From Devosia sp. ZB163 (GTDB lineage: Bacteria > Pseudomonadota > Alphaproteobacteria > Rhizobiales > Devosiaceae), in assembly GCF_028613635.1 (NCBI RefSeq), contig NZ_JAQRMY010000001.1, positions 1,220,331-1,284,330 on the forward strand: 64,000 nucleotides of DNA, read 5' to 3'. Both the position numbers and the translations under genes were made by a program. The first letter of the stretch is position 1. Each line of letters starts with the position of its first letter. Positions 24,854 through 34,245 of the stretch are shown in pieces. A model generated the notes under the pieces. The model was not told the origin of the DNA and made no database searches. It saw only the letters and a list, made by a program, of their open reading frames with translations.

Positions 24854-26086
24854 ATGGATCAGCACAATCAGCCGCCGCAAGGTGCAGTGAAGCCCGAATG
24901 GGCCATGTCGCGCCGCGATCGCAAGCGCAAGGCACTGCGTGAGGCCGGAATTGAGCCCGCGCGCTTCCCCTGGGTGGTGGTCGTGGGCATCGTCCTTCTC
25001 GGCGGCGCCGCGGCCTTCGTCATTCCCCAGTTCACCAACCCGAAGGCCTCGACGCCGGCAGAAGCTGTCGAGCAGTCGTCCGCGCCGGTCACCAAGCAGC
25101 TGCTGGCGATCGACGTCGCCACGGCCAGGGTCGAGACCCTGATCGAGGTGCTCAAGGCCACCGGTTCGCTCGCGCCCCGCCGCCAGGTCGCGATCACCTC
25201 GCAGGTAAGCGGCACCATCGAGGAAGTCCCGGTCCGCGTCGGCGACGCGGTGAAGGCCGGCGACGTCCTCGTGCAGGTCGACGCCGAAACCTCGACTATC
25301 CAGCTTCAGCAGCAGCGCGCGACCGCCGCGGCGACCCGCGCCCAGCTGGCGCAGGCAGTGAGCCAGCTCGAGCGCACCGAGGGCCTCGCGGCCCGTGGTC
25401 TCTCTCCCGACGCGACGGTCGAAGCCGAGCGGGCCAGCATCGAAGCGCTCAAGGCCAATCTCGAGGCTCTCGAAGCCGGGGTTGCCGCCGCCGAGCTGTC
25501 GATCCGCAATGCCACCATCACCGCCCCGTTCGACGGCGTGGTCGCGGCCCGCAGCATCGAGCCGGGCCAGGTCATCGCGCCCGGCGCCGCGCTGGTCGAG
25601 GTCGTCGATCTCTCGGTGATGGAACTCACCGCCTATGTTCCCGTCAGCGCCAGCCCGACCCTGCGTCAGGGCCAGAACGTGACGCTCACGGTCGAAGGCA
25701 TCCCCGGCCGCGCCTTCGCCGGAACCGTCCAGGGGATCAGCCCCGTGGCGGCCAAGGGGACCCGCACCGTGCCCGTGCTGGTGAGCGTCGACAACGCCGA
25801 TGGCGTCCTGCGCGGCGGCATGTTCGCCACCGGCCAGATCGTCACCGACGAGGTCGCGGGAGCGCTGGCCGTTCCCTCCGCCGCCCTGCGCCAGGACGAC
25901 GAGGGCCAGCATGTGCTCGCCATTGTCGACGGCAAGCTCGAGCGCCGCGCCGTCGAGGCGGGCCGCTCCTGGAACGGCGCCAGCAAGGTTCAGCTTTCGG
26001 CCGGCCTCGAGGCCGGCACGGTCTTCGTTTCGGGTCGCCTCGATGATCTCGAGCCGGGCATGAACGTCACCGTGCTGGAGAACTGA
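24854..26086 (+). CDS. RND efflux periplasmic adaptor (membrane fusion protein)
   Basis: 410 aa. An N-terminal anchor (PWVVVVGIVLLGGAAAFVIPQF, about 38-60) precedes a lipoyl half-motif (GTIEEVPVRVGDAVKAGDVLVQVD), an alpha-hairpin rich in Gln/Ala (QLQQQRATAAATRAQLAQAVSQLE), the second lipoyl half (ITAPFDGVVAARSIEPGQVIAPG) and beta-barrel/membrane-proximal domains. ATG 24854 is chosen because AGGA lies seven bases upstream; the frame is open further left but that stretch is antisense to the response regulator and non-homologous. It links the pump 4 bases downstream to the outer-membrane factor. Confidence 0.93.
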   Translation: MDQHNQPPQGAVKPEWAMSRRDRKRKALREAGIEPARFPWVVVVGIVLLGGAAAFVIPQFTNPKASTPAEAVEQSSAPVTKQLLAIDVATARVETLIEVLKATGSLAPRRQVAITSQVSGTIEEVPVRVGDAVKAGDVLVQVDAETSTIQLQQQRATAAATRAQLAQAVSQLERTEGLAARGLSPDATVEAERASIEALKANLEALEAGVAAAELSIRNATITAPFDGVVAARSIEPGQVIAPGAALVEVVDLSVMELTAYVPVSASPTLRQGQNVTLTVEGIPGRAFAGTVQGISPVAAKGTRTVPVLVSVDNADGVLRGGMFATGQIVTDEVAGALAVPSAALRQDDEGQHVLAIVDGKLERRAVEAGRSWNGASKVQLSAGLEAGTVFVSGRLDDLEPGMNVTVLEN

Positions 26087-26089
26087 TCG

Positions 26090-29000
26090 ATGTTCCTCAC
26101 CAAGATCAGCGTCCGCCATCCCGTCTTCGCCACCATGGTCATGGTGGCGTTGATGGTCTTCGGGCTCTACTCGTACTCGCGCCTGTCCATCGAGCAGATG
26201 CCGAACATCGACCTCCCGGTCGTTGCGGTCGTGGTGAGCTACCCCGGCGCTTCGGCGCAATCGGTCGAGAACGACATCATCAAGCCGATCGAGGATGTCG
26301 TGAACTCGATCAGCGGCATCGATACGCTGCAGTCGGTGGCGCAGCAGAACGCTGCCATGATCATCATGATGTTCGACCTCGAGGTGAACTCCGTCGAGGC
26401 CGTGCAGGAGGTGCGCGACAAGATCGCCACCATCGAGGCGACCCTGCCCTCGAACGCCGACAAGCCGCAGATCCTGCGCTTCGACCCCAACGCCATGCCC
26501 ATCATGGCGCTGGCCGTGCGCTCGGATGCGCTCTCGGCGCGCGAACTGACTCAGCTCGCCGAGGACGTGGTCGTCGACCGCCTGCGCAACATTCCCGGCG
26601 TCGGTAGCGCCGATCTCGTCGGCGGTGTGCCGGCGCAGCTGGATGTGCTCGTCGATCCCGATCGCCTCGACGGCTTCGGCGTCAGCATGGGCGAGGTCAT
26701 GTCGGCCATCGGCCAGAACAACATCGACCTGCCGGCCGGCACGATCACCGAGGGCGCCGTCTCGCGGGCCATCCAGATCGAGGGCCGCCTCGAGAACGTC
26801 GAGGACTTCCGCAACATCATCGTCGCCCGCACCGGCGGCCAGGCCGTCCGCCTGGGCGACGTCGCGACCATCACGCAGGGTCAGGGCGACGAGGAGAGCC
26901 TCGCCTTCATCAACGGCGAGCGCGCCCTCGCGATCAACATCATCAAGGTCCAGGGCGGCAACACGGTCGGCGTCGCCAAGGCGGTGCACAAGGAAATCGA
27001 GCGACTGCAGGAGCGTGAGCTGCCCGCGAGCGTCAGTATCGAGACGGTGTCGGACAATGCCGTGCCGGTCGAGCAGTCCTTCCACACCGTGCAGAGCATG
27101 ATCATCGAAGGCGCGGCGCTCGCCGTGCTGATCGTGTTCCTTTTCCTCAACTCATGGCGCTCGACCGTCATCACCTCGCTGACGCTGCCGATCTCGATCA
27201 TCGGCACGATGACCGTGCTGTTCGCGCTCGGCTTCAGCCTCAACATGATGACGATGATGGCGCTCTCGCTGTCGGTCGGCATCCTGATCGACGACGCCAT
27301 CGTGGTGCGCGAGAACATCATGCGCCACCTCCACATGGGCAAGGGGCACCTGCAGGCTGCGGTCGACGGCACCAACGAGATCGGCCTCGCCGTGCTCGCG
27401 ACGACCCTCTCGATCGTCGCCGTGTTTCTCCCCGTCGCCTTCATGGAAGGCATCATGGGGCGGTTCTTCATGCAGTTCGGCGTCACCGTCTCGGTGGCCG
27501 TGCTGATCTCGCTCTTCGTCGCCTTCACGCTCGACCCGATGATGTCGTCGGTCTGGCACGATCCGGATTCCGAGCCGGGTGCCAAGCGCGGCCCCCTCGG
27601 CCGCGCCGTGGCCAGGTTCGACCACTTCTTCGAGTGGTGCGCAGGCGGTTATCGCGCGCTGCTGCGCTGGTGCCTCAGCCACCGCGTGGCGACGCTCGCG
27701 ACTGCCGTGGTGCTGTTCTTTGCCAGCTTCCTGCTCGTCCCCATGGTCGGCTTCGAGGTGACCCCGGCGACGGACAACAGCGAGTTCCAGGTCGAGGTCG
27801 AGACCCCGCAGGGTTCCTCGCTCGACTACACCGGCGAGAAGGTGCGGCAGGTCGAAGCCCTGCTGCGCACCATGCCCGAGGTCGAGCGCACCTATGCCAC
27901 GGTCGCTGGCGGCCGCGGCGTGTCGAGCAACAATGCCGGTACCGTCGTCGTCACCATGGTGCCGCCCGGCGAGCGCGCGCGGATGCCGCACGAGATGACC
28001 GCGCCGGTGCGCGAGCTCCTGGCCCAGGTCCCCGGCGTCAAGACCATCGTCGGCGTCTCCAGCGGCTTCGGCAGCCTCACCAAGCCCATTCAGATCACCG
28101 CCTATGGCGACAGCTTCACCGTGCTGGGCGACCTCACCGACCAGCTGGCGAACAAGCTCGAGGAAATCCCCGGCCTAACCGACGTCGAAACCTCGCTGCA
28201 GGCGGCCCAGCCGATCGTCGGCATCCGCGTCAACCGCGAGCTTGCCAGCGAGGCCGGTATCTCGCTCCAGCAGATCGGCGCGGTGCTCCAGCCGATGCTG
28301 AGCGGCGAGGAAGTCAGCGAGTGGACCTCTCCCGAGGAGCAGACCTACAAGCTGGTGGTCCGCCTGCCCGAAGGCGAGCGCAACAATGTCGAACGCCTGA
28401 CCAACCTGCCGATCAGCCGCACCGAGAGCTCGGTCATCCGGCTCGGCGACATCGCCGACATCCAGACCTCGACCGGTCCGGCCGAGATCAACCGCCAGGA
28501 CCTGTCGCGCCGCGTGACGGTCGACGCCAATATCGGCAGCGGCAACATCGGCGACGTGATGCCCAGGATCCAGGCTGCGATCGCCGAGATCGAGGTGCCG
28601 CCGGGATACCGCATCACCATGGGCGGCGATGCCGAGCAACTGGCCGAGATCGGCTCGTCGGCCGGTTCGGCGCTGCTGCTGGCCGTTGTCTTCATCTACC
28701 TCGTGCTGGCCAGCCAGTTCGGCAGCTTCCTGCAGCCCGTCGCCATCATGATGGCCCTGCCGCTGTCGCTCATCGGCGTGCTGGTCGGCCTGCTCGTCGG
28801 CGGCTCGACCCTCAACATGATGTCGATGATCGGCTTCATCATGCTGATGGGCCTGGTGGTGAAGAACGCCATCCTGCTGGTCGACAATGCCAACCAGCAT
28901 GTGCGCGACGGCTGGAACCTCTACGACGCGCTCATCGAGGCCGGTGGCACCCGATTCCGTCCGATCATCATGACGACGCTCGCCATGGTGTTCGGCATGC

Positions 29001-29218
29001 TGCCGCTGGCGCTCAGCCTGCATGAAGGCTCGAGCCAGAACGCCCCGATGGCCCATGCGGTGATCGGCGGCCTCATCAGCTCCACCCTCCTGACGCTCGT
29101 CGTGGTGCCGGTGATGCTGACCTACATCGACTCCGCCAGCCGCTTCTTCAAGCGGCTGTTCGGAGGCAAGGCGCCCACCCGTCACGACACCGAACCCCAC
29201 GTGGCGCCGGCCGAATAA
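26090..29218 (+). CDS. RND multidrug efflux pump, HAE1 family
   Basis: 1042 aa, full length for AcrB/MexB-like pumps. It begins with the usual amphipathic helix and TM1 (ISVRHPVFATMVMVALMVFGLYSYSRLSIEQMPNIDLPVV). The two halves each carry a large periplasmic loop and six helices. The proton-relay Asp pair of TM4 is seen in LSVGILIDDAIVVRENI, and TM10 has the Lys in GLVVKNAILLVD. It follows the adaptor by three bases and precedes the outer-membrane factor by 28. Substrates cannot be told from sequence. Confidence 0.95.
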   Translation: MFLTKISVRHPVFATMVMVALMVFGLYSYSRLSIEQMPNIDLPVVAVVVSYPGASAQSVENDIIKPIEDVVNSISGIDTLQSVAQQNAAMIIMMFDLEVNSVEAVQEVRDKIATIEATLPSNADKPQILRFDPNAMPIMALAVRSDALSARELTQLAEDVVVDRLRNIPGVGSADLVGGVPAQLDVLVDPDRLDGFGVSMGEVMSAIGQNNIDLPAGTITEGAVSRAIQIEGRLENVEDFRNIIVARTGGQAVRLGDVATITQGQGDEESLAFINGERALAINIIKVQGGNTVGVAKAVHKEIERLQERELPASVSIETVSDNAVPVEQSFHTVQSMIIEGAALAVLIVFLFLNSWRSTVITSLTLPISIIGTMTVLFALGFSLNMMTMMALSLSVGILIDDAIVVRENIMRHLHMGKGHLQAAVDGTNEIGLAVLATTLSIVAVFLPVAFMEGIMGRFFMQFGVTVSVAVLISLFVAFTLDPMMSSVWHDPDSEPGAKRGPLGRAVARFDHFFEWCAGGYRALLRWCLSHRVATLATAVVLFFASFLLVPMVGFEVTPATDNSEFQVEVETPQGSSLDYTGEKVRQVEALLRTMPEVERTYATVAGGRGVSSNNAGTVVVTMVPPGERARMPHEMTAPVRELLAQVPGVKTIVGVSSGFGSLTKPIQITAYGDSFTVLGDLTDQLANKLEEIPGLTDVETSLQAAQPIVGIRVNRELASEAGISLQQIGAVLQPMLSGEEVSEWTSPEEQTYKLVVRLPEGERNNVERLTNLPISRTESSVIRLGDIADIQTSTGPAEINRQDLSRRVTVDANIGSGNIGDVMPRIQAAIAEIEVPPGYRITMGGDAEQLAEIGSSAGSALLLAVVFIYLVLASQFGSFLQPVAIMMALPLSLIGVLVGLLVGGSTLNMMSMIGFIMLMGLVVKNAILLVDNANQHVRDGWNLYDALIEAGGTRFRPIIMTTLAMVFGMLPLALSLHEGSSQNAPMAHAVIGGLISSTLLTLVVVPVMLTYIDSASRFFKRLFGGKAPTRHDTEPHVAPAE

Positions 29219-29246
29219 CCAGCATCCCCCAGGAAGGACTAATCCC

Positions 29247-30674
29247 ATGCACTCGACCATGCGGGCGCCCGTCGCTCGCTTCCGCCTGCCCGCGCGCGCC
29301 GGGCATGTGGCCCTGGTGACGCTGGCCGCCATGCTGCTGGCGGGTTGCTCCACCCTCACCAGCTATCAGCAGCCGACGCTGGCGACACCAGTGAGCTTCG
29401 CCGCCTCTGGTGCCAGGCAGTCGGTCGACAACAGCCGCACGCAGTGGTGGCTCGCCTTCCGTGACAAGCGGCTCAACACGCTGATCCAGCGCGGGCTCGG
29501 CCAGAACCTCGGCATCGCCCAGGCCGTCGAGCGCATCAACGAAGCCAATGCCGGTATGATCAGCGCCGGCGCAACCGCCCTGCCGACGGCTTCGGGCAGC
29601 GCTGGCGGTTCGCGCCGCCAGACCGGCGACGCCAGCCCGGTCTCCTCGGTCACTTATGCGGGCAACGCGTCCTGGATGATCGACCTGTTCGGAGTGGCCA
29701 CCAATACCCGCCGCGCTGCCGAGGCCAACCTCGATGCCGCCTACTACTCGGCCGACACGGCGCGCCTCGCGTTCCTCTCCGAGCTCACCAACGCCTATAT
29801 CGACCTGCGCTACTACCAGGAGTCCCTGGCGCTCACCCGCTCGAGCCTCAGCACGCGGCAGGAGACGCTGGCGCTGACCAAGACGCTGCTCGAAAGTGGT
29901 GCCGGCTCGCAGCTCGACGTCATCCAGGCCCAGAGTGCACTCGATGCCGCCTCGCTCCAGGTCCCGGCGCTCGAGCTCGGTTTCATCCGCGGCGTCAATC
30001 GCCTCGCGACGCTGACCGCCGACAACGCCGGTTCGCTCCAGGCCGACCTGCAGAAGGGCGCGCCCCAGCCCTGGCCGCGCCTCAAGGTGAATGCCGGCAT
30101 CCCCGCCGACCTGATCCGGCAGCGCCCCGACATCATGGCGGCCGAACGCGCCGTCATGGCGGCGACGGCCAATGCCGGCATCGCCGAGGCCCAGATGTAT
30201 CCCTCGCTCACGCTGAGCGGCAACATCAGCCTCGCCTCGATCGCCGCGGGCAACACGACCAGCTGGGGCTTCGGCCCCACGCTGAACCTGCCCTTCCTCG
30301 ACGGCGGGCGCTCCAAGGCCAACCACAAGGCCGCGCTGTCGCGGGTCGAGCAGGCCTACATCTCGTGGCAATCCGCCGTGCGCCGCGCCATCGAGGAGAC
30401 CGAGAACGCCCTCGCCGCCGTCCGCCGCGATGGCCGCAGCATTGACGGCGCGACCAAGGTGAAGGACAGCGCCACCAAGCAACTCGAGCTCGCTCGCATC
30501 TCCTACGAGAGCGGGCAGGGGCAGATCCTCGACGTTTTGAACGCCGAGCGCGCCCTGTTCGACGCCCGGGCCCAGCTCGCGAGCGCCACGCAGCAATATG
30601 CGAGGAACTTCGTGATCCTGAACGTTGCGATTGGCGGCGGAGTGTCGGCCCTAGCCGACGGCTCGTCGCGCTAA
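29247..30674 (+). CDS. NodT-family outer-membrane factor lipoprotein (TolC-like)
   Basis: 475 aa. The lipobox LLAGC puts the lipidated Cys at residue 34, after a long signal sequence. Two repeated TolC-type modules follow: NLGIAQAVERINEANAG and YFSADTARL-like helices, and again AERAVMAATANAGIAEAQMYPSLTLSG, then DGGRSKANHKAALSRVEQAY. It completes the tripartite efflux system with the adaptor and pump directly upstream. An AGGAAGGA ribosome site precedes the ATG. Confidence 0.93.
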   Translation: MHSTMRAPVARFRLPARAGHVALVTLAAMLLAGCSTLTSYQQPTLATPVSFAASGARQSVDNSRTQWWLAFRDKRLNTLIQRGLGQNLGIAQAVERINEANAGMISAGATALPTASGSAGGSRRQTGDASPVSSVTYAGNASWMIDLFGVATNTRRAAEANLDAAYYSADTARLAFLSELTNAYIDLRYYQESLALTRSSLSTRQETLALTKTLLESGAGSQLDVIQAQSALDAASLQVPALELGFIRGVNRLATLTADNAGSLQADLQKGAPQPWPRLKVNAGIPADLIRQRPDIMAAERAVMAATANAGIAEAQMYPSLTLSGNISLASIAAGNTTSWGFGPTLNLPFLDGGRSKANHKAALSRVEQAYISWQSAVRRAIEETENALAAVRRDGRSIDGATKVKDSATKQLELARISYESGQGQILDVLNAERALFDARAQLASATQQYARNFVILNVAIGGGVSALADGSSR

Positions 30675-30718
30675 CGAGGCGGGGCGCGAAGACGCTGCGC
30701 TTCGTCTGCCTTTGCGCT

Positions 30719-30740
30719 GCTCGCCGAGCAATCGGCGAGC
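30719..30740 (+). terminator. hairpin downstream of the RND operon
   Basis: GCTCGCCGA and TCGGCGAGC (9-bp perfect stem) around GCAA, 45 bases after the outer-membrane-factor stop. A clear T-tract is absent. The rest of the 283-base gap holds a degenerate palindromic repeat (30804-30830) and the leader of the next gene. Confidence 0.5.
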
Positions 30741-30803
30741 GGCTACATCTGTCGCCGCATCCGGGCCAGCGACCTGCGGGACGTAGAGCCCGCGGAGCTA
30801 GCC

Positions 30804-30830
30804 GTCATGGGCGGGCGTGTGCCGGCCATC
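30804..30830. repeat. degenerate copy of a REP-like palindrome
   Basis: GTCATGGGCGGGCGTGTGCC followed by GGCCATC. It aligns with the well-formed copy at 32030-32054 (CATGGCCGGG, loop, CCCGGCCATC) with a few mismatches in the stem. Confidence 0.5.
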
Positions 30831-30957
30831 CGGCCCAGACGGGGTGGAACCGGCGCGCTCCGACACAAGAAGGGTTTACCTCCGCGCCAATAGGCTGTTC
30901 GATGCGGCCGGGCCTGCCGACGGAATAGGGACGGAGGCCTGCAATCGGAGGATACTT

Positions 30958-32007
30958 ATGAAATACCGCTATCTCGGACGCTCCGGGCTGCTCGTCTCGC
31001 GTCTGTGCCTTGGCACCATGACCTTTGGCAACGCCCAGTGGGGCTGCGATCAGGAAGGGTCGAGCGCCATCGTCAGGAAGTTCGTCGAAGGCGGCGGCAA
31101 CTTCATCGATACGGCCAACAGCTACTCGAACGGCGAGTCCGAGCGGATGCTGGGCGTGGCCCTCAAGGACTACAACCGCGATCACCTCGTGGTCGCCACC
31201 AAGTGCTGGTTCCCGTCCGACCAGGCCATGACGGCCCGCGGCCTCAGCCGCAAGAACATCGTCGAGGCCTGCGAAGCGAGCCTCAAGCGGCTCGGCACCG
31301 ACTACATCGATCTCTACCAGTTCCACGGTCCCGACCCGTACACCCCGATCGAGGAAAGCCTGCGCGCCGCCGACGATCTTATCCGCGCCGGCAAGATCCG
31401 CTACCTCGGCTGCTCCAACTTCTATGGCTTCCAGATCGCCAAGGCGAACGGCGTCGCCGCGCTGAAGGGCTATGAGCCGCTGGTTTCGGCCCAGCACCTC
31501 TACAACCTCGTGCGTCGCGACATCGAGCGCGAGGTGCTCCCGGCCTGCGACGACCAGGGCCTCGCGATGATCTGCTGGAGCCCGCTCGGCGCCGGCATGC
31601 TCAGCGGCAAGTACCGCGGCAGCGACAAGCCCGATGCCAATTCGCGCATCGGCATCCAGGCCGCCATCACGCTGCCGCGCTACTGGTTCGAAGACTCGCT
31701 CAAGATGATCGACCTCGTCGTCGAGACGGCGACCGAACTCGGCAAGACCCCGAGCCAGGTCGCGCTCAGCTGGCTCTTCGGCGATGCTCGCGTGACCGCC
31801 GCCATCATCGGCGCCCGCCGCGTCGAGCAGGTCGAGGAGAACATGCTGGCCGGCGATTTCGACCTGCCGGCCGACGTGCGCCAGAAGCTCACCGACGCCA
31901 TGCCGCTCAAGCTCGGCTACCCCTACGAGTGGATGTCGACCAACCTGCCCGGCACCTTCGGCAAGGCCGAAGCCGAACCCGCCCACACCGCGCGCTTCCC
32001 GCGCTAG
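30958..32007 (+). CDS. aldo/keto reductase
   Basis: 349 aa NAD(P)H-dependent (alpha/beta)8 oxidoreductase. The catalytic tetrad is visible: Asp in NFIDTANSY, Tyr in the same segment (NSYSNGESE), Lys in VVATKCW and His in YQFHGPDP. The late cofactor-binding segment is VTAAIIGARRVEQVEENM. ATG 30958 is supported by GGAGG at about 30947; an in-frame codon at 30817 lacks homologous sequence. It stands alone between repeat elements. Substrate unknown. Family members reduce sugar aldehydes or ketones; a link to the quinoprotein dehydrogenase 20 kb away is speculative. Confidence 0.9.
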   Translation: MKYRYLGRSGLLVSRLCLGTMTFGNAQWGCDQEGSSAIVRKFVEGGGNFIDTANSYSNGESERMLGVALKDYNRDHLVVATKCWFPSDQAMTARGLSRKNIVEACEASLKRLGTDYIDLYQFHGPDPYTPIEESLRAADDLIRAGKIRYLGCSNFYGFQIAKANGVAALKGYEPLVSAQHLYNLVRRDIEREVLPACDDQGLAMICWSPLGAGMLSGKYRGSDKPDANSRIGIQAAITLPRYWFEDSLKMIDLVVETATELGKTPSQVALSWLFGDARVTAAIIGARRVEQVEENMLAGDFDLPADVRQKLTDAMPLKLGYPYEWMSTNLPGTFGKAEAEPAHTARFPR

Positions 32008-32025
32008 TCGAGTGCACCTGTGACC

Positions 32026-32139
32026 CCCTCATGGCCGGGCTTGTCCCGGCCATCCAGCCACGCGGCGTCTGCCGCTTGAGGGAGCTTTCACGTCGTGCAA
32101 CGCGCCGACTGGATCACCGGACAAGCCCGGTGATGAGGG
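32026..32139. repeat. composite intergenic palindromic element (RIME/REP-like)
   Basis: The gap between two genes is almost filled by an element bounded by the inverted ends CCCTCATGG and TGATGAGGG. Inside lie two palindromes: ATGGCCGGG-CTTGT-CCCGGCCAT (32031-32053) and TCACCGG-ACAAGC-CCGGTGA (32114-32133). The CTTGT / ACAAG loops are complementary. This is the style of mosaic intergenic elements described in Rhizobium relatives. Confidence 0.7.
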
Positions 32140-32157
32140 ATTGCCCGCTTGGGCGTC

Positions 32158-32970
32158 TCACTTTTCTAGCCCCTCGAGCCAATCCAGCACCACCCGGCTG
32201 AACTCCGCCGGCCGTTGCACCGGAGCGAAGTGGCTGACCCCCGGGAGCGCGACATACCCCGCTCCCGGGATGCTCGCAGCGATGTAGCGCGCATGCTCGG
32301 GCCGGATGAACTGCTCGAACTCCGACTGCGCCACCATGACCGGCACCCGCACCGCGGCCAGGTCCGCCGCCGTGTAGTTCGGCTGCGTCCGCTGCATCGT
32401 GCCGAGATCGGCCCCGAACGCATCGAACGCCTCGGGCGTCGACGAGAGCGCCGTGTAGTCCGCCCTGTGGCGGTTGATGCAGCGCTCGATCTCCGGCGTC
32501 ATCTCGAATGGAAACGTGCCGGTCTCATCGACATTGCAGGCAAAGAAGAACACGCCGGCGATGCGCTCGGGCGCCCGCTTGGCCATGACGAGGCCGGTGA
32601 CGGCGCCGTCGCTCCAGCCCACGACCGGTGCGCGCTCGATGCCGAGCCCATCCATCACGGCGAACACGTCGGTCGCCATCTGCTCGTAGCTGAATGGCCG
32701 CGTGTCCCGCGTGCTCCGGCCATGCCCGCGGCTGTCGATCACGACCACCCGGCGCCCCGCCGCTGCCAGCACGGGCACCTGGTAGCCCCAGTTGCCGGCA
32801 TTGCCCATGCCGCCATGGAGCAGGATGACGGGCGCGCCCCTGCCATACTCGGCACACCAGATACGCGCTCCGTCGCTGTCGACATAGCCCTGCCACACCG
32901 TCTCCGGCAGCGGAGCGGGCCCCTCGCGCTCGAAGCGCTCCAGATCGTCGTCGCGGAAATCCATGGCCAT
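32158..32970 (-). CDS. alpha/beta hydrolase
   Basis: 270 aa, no signal peptide. The oxyanion segment is ILLHGGMGNAGNWG, the nucleophile elbow GWSDGA places Ser in G-x-S-x-G, and the catalytic His is in GVSHFAPVQRP. The start may be ATG 32970 or ATG 32964. It follows the PhnM-like gene by 60 bases on the same strand, so the two may be co-transcribed. Substrate unknown. Confidence 0.88.
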   Translation of the reverse strand: MAMDFRDDDLERFEREGPAPLPETVWQGYVDSDGARIWCAEYGRGAPVILLHGGMGNAGNWGYQVPVLAAAGRRVVVIDSRGHGRSTRDTRPFSYEQMATDVFAVMDGLGIERAPVVGWSDGAVTGLVMAKRAPERIAGVFFFACNVDETGTFPFEMTPEIERCINRHRADYTALSSTPEAFDAFGADLGTMQRTQPNYTAADLAAVRVPVMVAQSEFEQFIRPEHARYIAASIPGAGYVALPGVSHFAPVQRPAEFSRVVLDWLEGLEK

Positions 32971-33030
32971 TCGATTCCAGTTCCCATCGCCTGATGCAAC
33001 TTGTCGAACGGCGGTCCGGTGTTTCGACAG

Positions 33031-34161
33031 CTAGAAGTAGCGCTGCCCGTTGACCCACAGGCCGCGGATGACCGGCTGCCCGTCGACGAGCCGCACCCGC
33101 AGCAGGTCGGCCCGCAGGCCCGGGGCGATCCGCCCACGGTCGGCAAAGCCGATGGCACGCGCCGGGTTCGCCGTCACCTTGGCGATCGCCGTCTCGAGCG
33201 GCATGCCGCGCGAGGCGAGGATGAAGGGGGCGTGGAGCAGGCTCGAGGGCACATAGTCCGACGTCAGGATGTCGAGCAGCCCGATATCGGCGAGGCCGAT
33301 GGCGCTGGCATTGCCCGAGTGCGAGCGCCCGAGCACCACGTTCGGCGCGCCCATCACGATCTGCATGCCGAGTTCGCGCGCCCGCCGCGCCGCCACTTCG
33401 GTGGTCGGGAACTCGCTGATGGTGATGCCGTCGGCATGCGATTCCTCGACATCGGCGATGCTCGTATCGTCGTGGCTCGCGATCATGATGTCGCGCTCGC
33501 GACCATGCCGGCCCACCTCGGCGCGCCCCGGGACGACCAGCGCCTGCTGGTGCTCGCGGCGTTCGGCGAGGTAGAGCTCGAACTCCTCGTCGGTCCATAC
33601 CTGCGCGTTCTTCTTGCGCCGGAAGTCGCGGTAGAGCCCGGTATTGTGCCACTGGCGCTGGCCGGGCGTGTGGTCCATGACGCTCAAGAGGCGCACCGCC
33701 GGGTTGTCGATGTTGCGCTCGAAGATGCCGAGCAGGCCCGGATCTGACAGTTCGCAGCGGAAGTGCAGGAAGTGGTCGGCCTTCAGCAGGCCGCGCTCCC
33801 TGGCGGTGGTGATGCCACTGATCGCGTCGTTGAGCATCGCCGTGCGCGATCCACCGGTGTCGTAGTCGCCCAGGGAGAGCGCATCGAGCACCGTGGTCGT
33901 GCCGGCGCCCAGCACCTGCACGTCATGCGCCATCACCGCCGAGAGCGTCGCCGGCCAGCGTACGCCCGGGCGCGGCACGAAATGGTGCTCGAGATTGTCG
34001 GTATGGATGTCGATCAGGCCGGGAACGATGAAATCGCCGTCGCAGTCGATCTCGTCGCCTCCGGTGCCGATGGCTTCGATCCCCGCGGGGGAGAAGGTCA
34101 GGGCGTCTTCGACGACGGCGTCTTCGAGTACGAGGCGGGCATTGGCGAGGGTGGTCTTCAC
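33031..34161 (-). CDS. phnM: PhnM-like alpha-D-ribose 1-methylphosphonate 5-triphosphate diphosphohydrolase
   Basis: 376 aa amidohydrolase-superfamily protein. PhnM landmarks are clear: FIVPGLIDIHTDNLEHHFVPRPGVRWP (metal-binding H-x-D... segment), GTTTVLDALSLGDYDTGGSR, LHFRCELS, MDHTPGQRQW, IASHDDTS and LADIGLLDILTSDYVPSSLL. GTG 34161 is chosen since VKTTLANARLVLEDAV aligns with the PhnM N-terminus; ATG 34206 would add an unmatched 15 residues. In C-P lyase operons PhnM removes pyrophosphate from the RPnTP intermediate. None of the other phn genes is in the window, so it is either an orphan part of a split pathway or a family member of different specificity. Confidence 0.82.
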   Translation of the reverse strand: MKTTLANARLVLEDAVVEDALTFSPAGIEAIGTGGDEIDCDGDFIVPGLIDIHTDNLEHHFVPRPGVRWPATLSAVMAHDVQVLGAGTTTVLDALSLGDYDTGGSRTAMLNDAISGITTARERGLLKADHFLHFRCELSDPGLLGIFERNIDNPAVRLLSVMDHTPGQRQWHNTGLYRDFRRKKNAQVWTDEEFELYLAERREHQQALVVPGRAEVGRHGRERDIMIASHDDTSIADVEESHADGITISEFPTTEVAARRARELGMQIVMGAPNVVLGRSHSGNASAIGLADIGLLDILTSDYVPSSLLHAPFILASRGMPLETAIAKVTANPARAIGFADRGRIAPGLRADLLRVRLVDGQPVIRGLWVNGQRYF

Positions 34162-34245
34162 GTGGGGTATCCAGGACAGACTCGATTGGAGTGAGCCTAC
34201 ATCCATATCCCGTGTGACAAAGCAATGACGGTCGCGAAGTCGAAG

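Noticed and set aside
24695-27085. 796-codon open frame on the minus strand
   Set aside because: Antisense to the RND adaptor and pump genes, which have clear full-length homology features.
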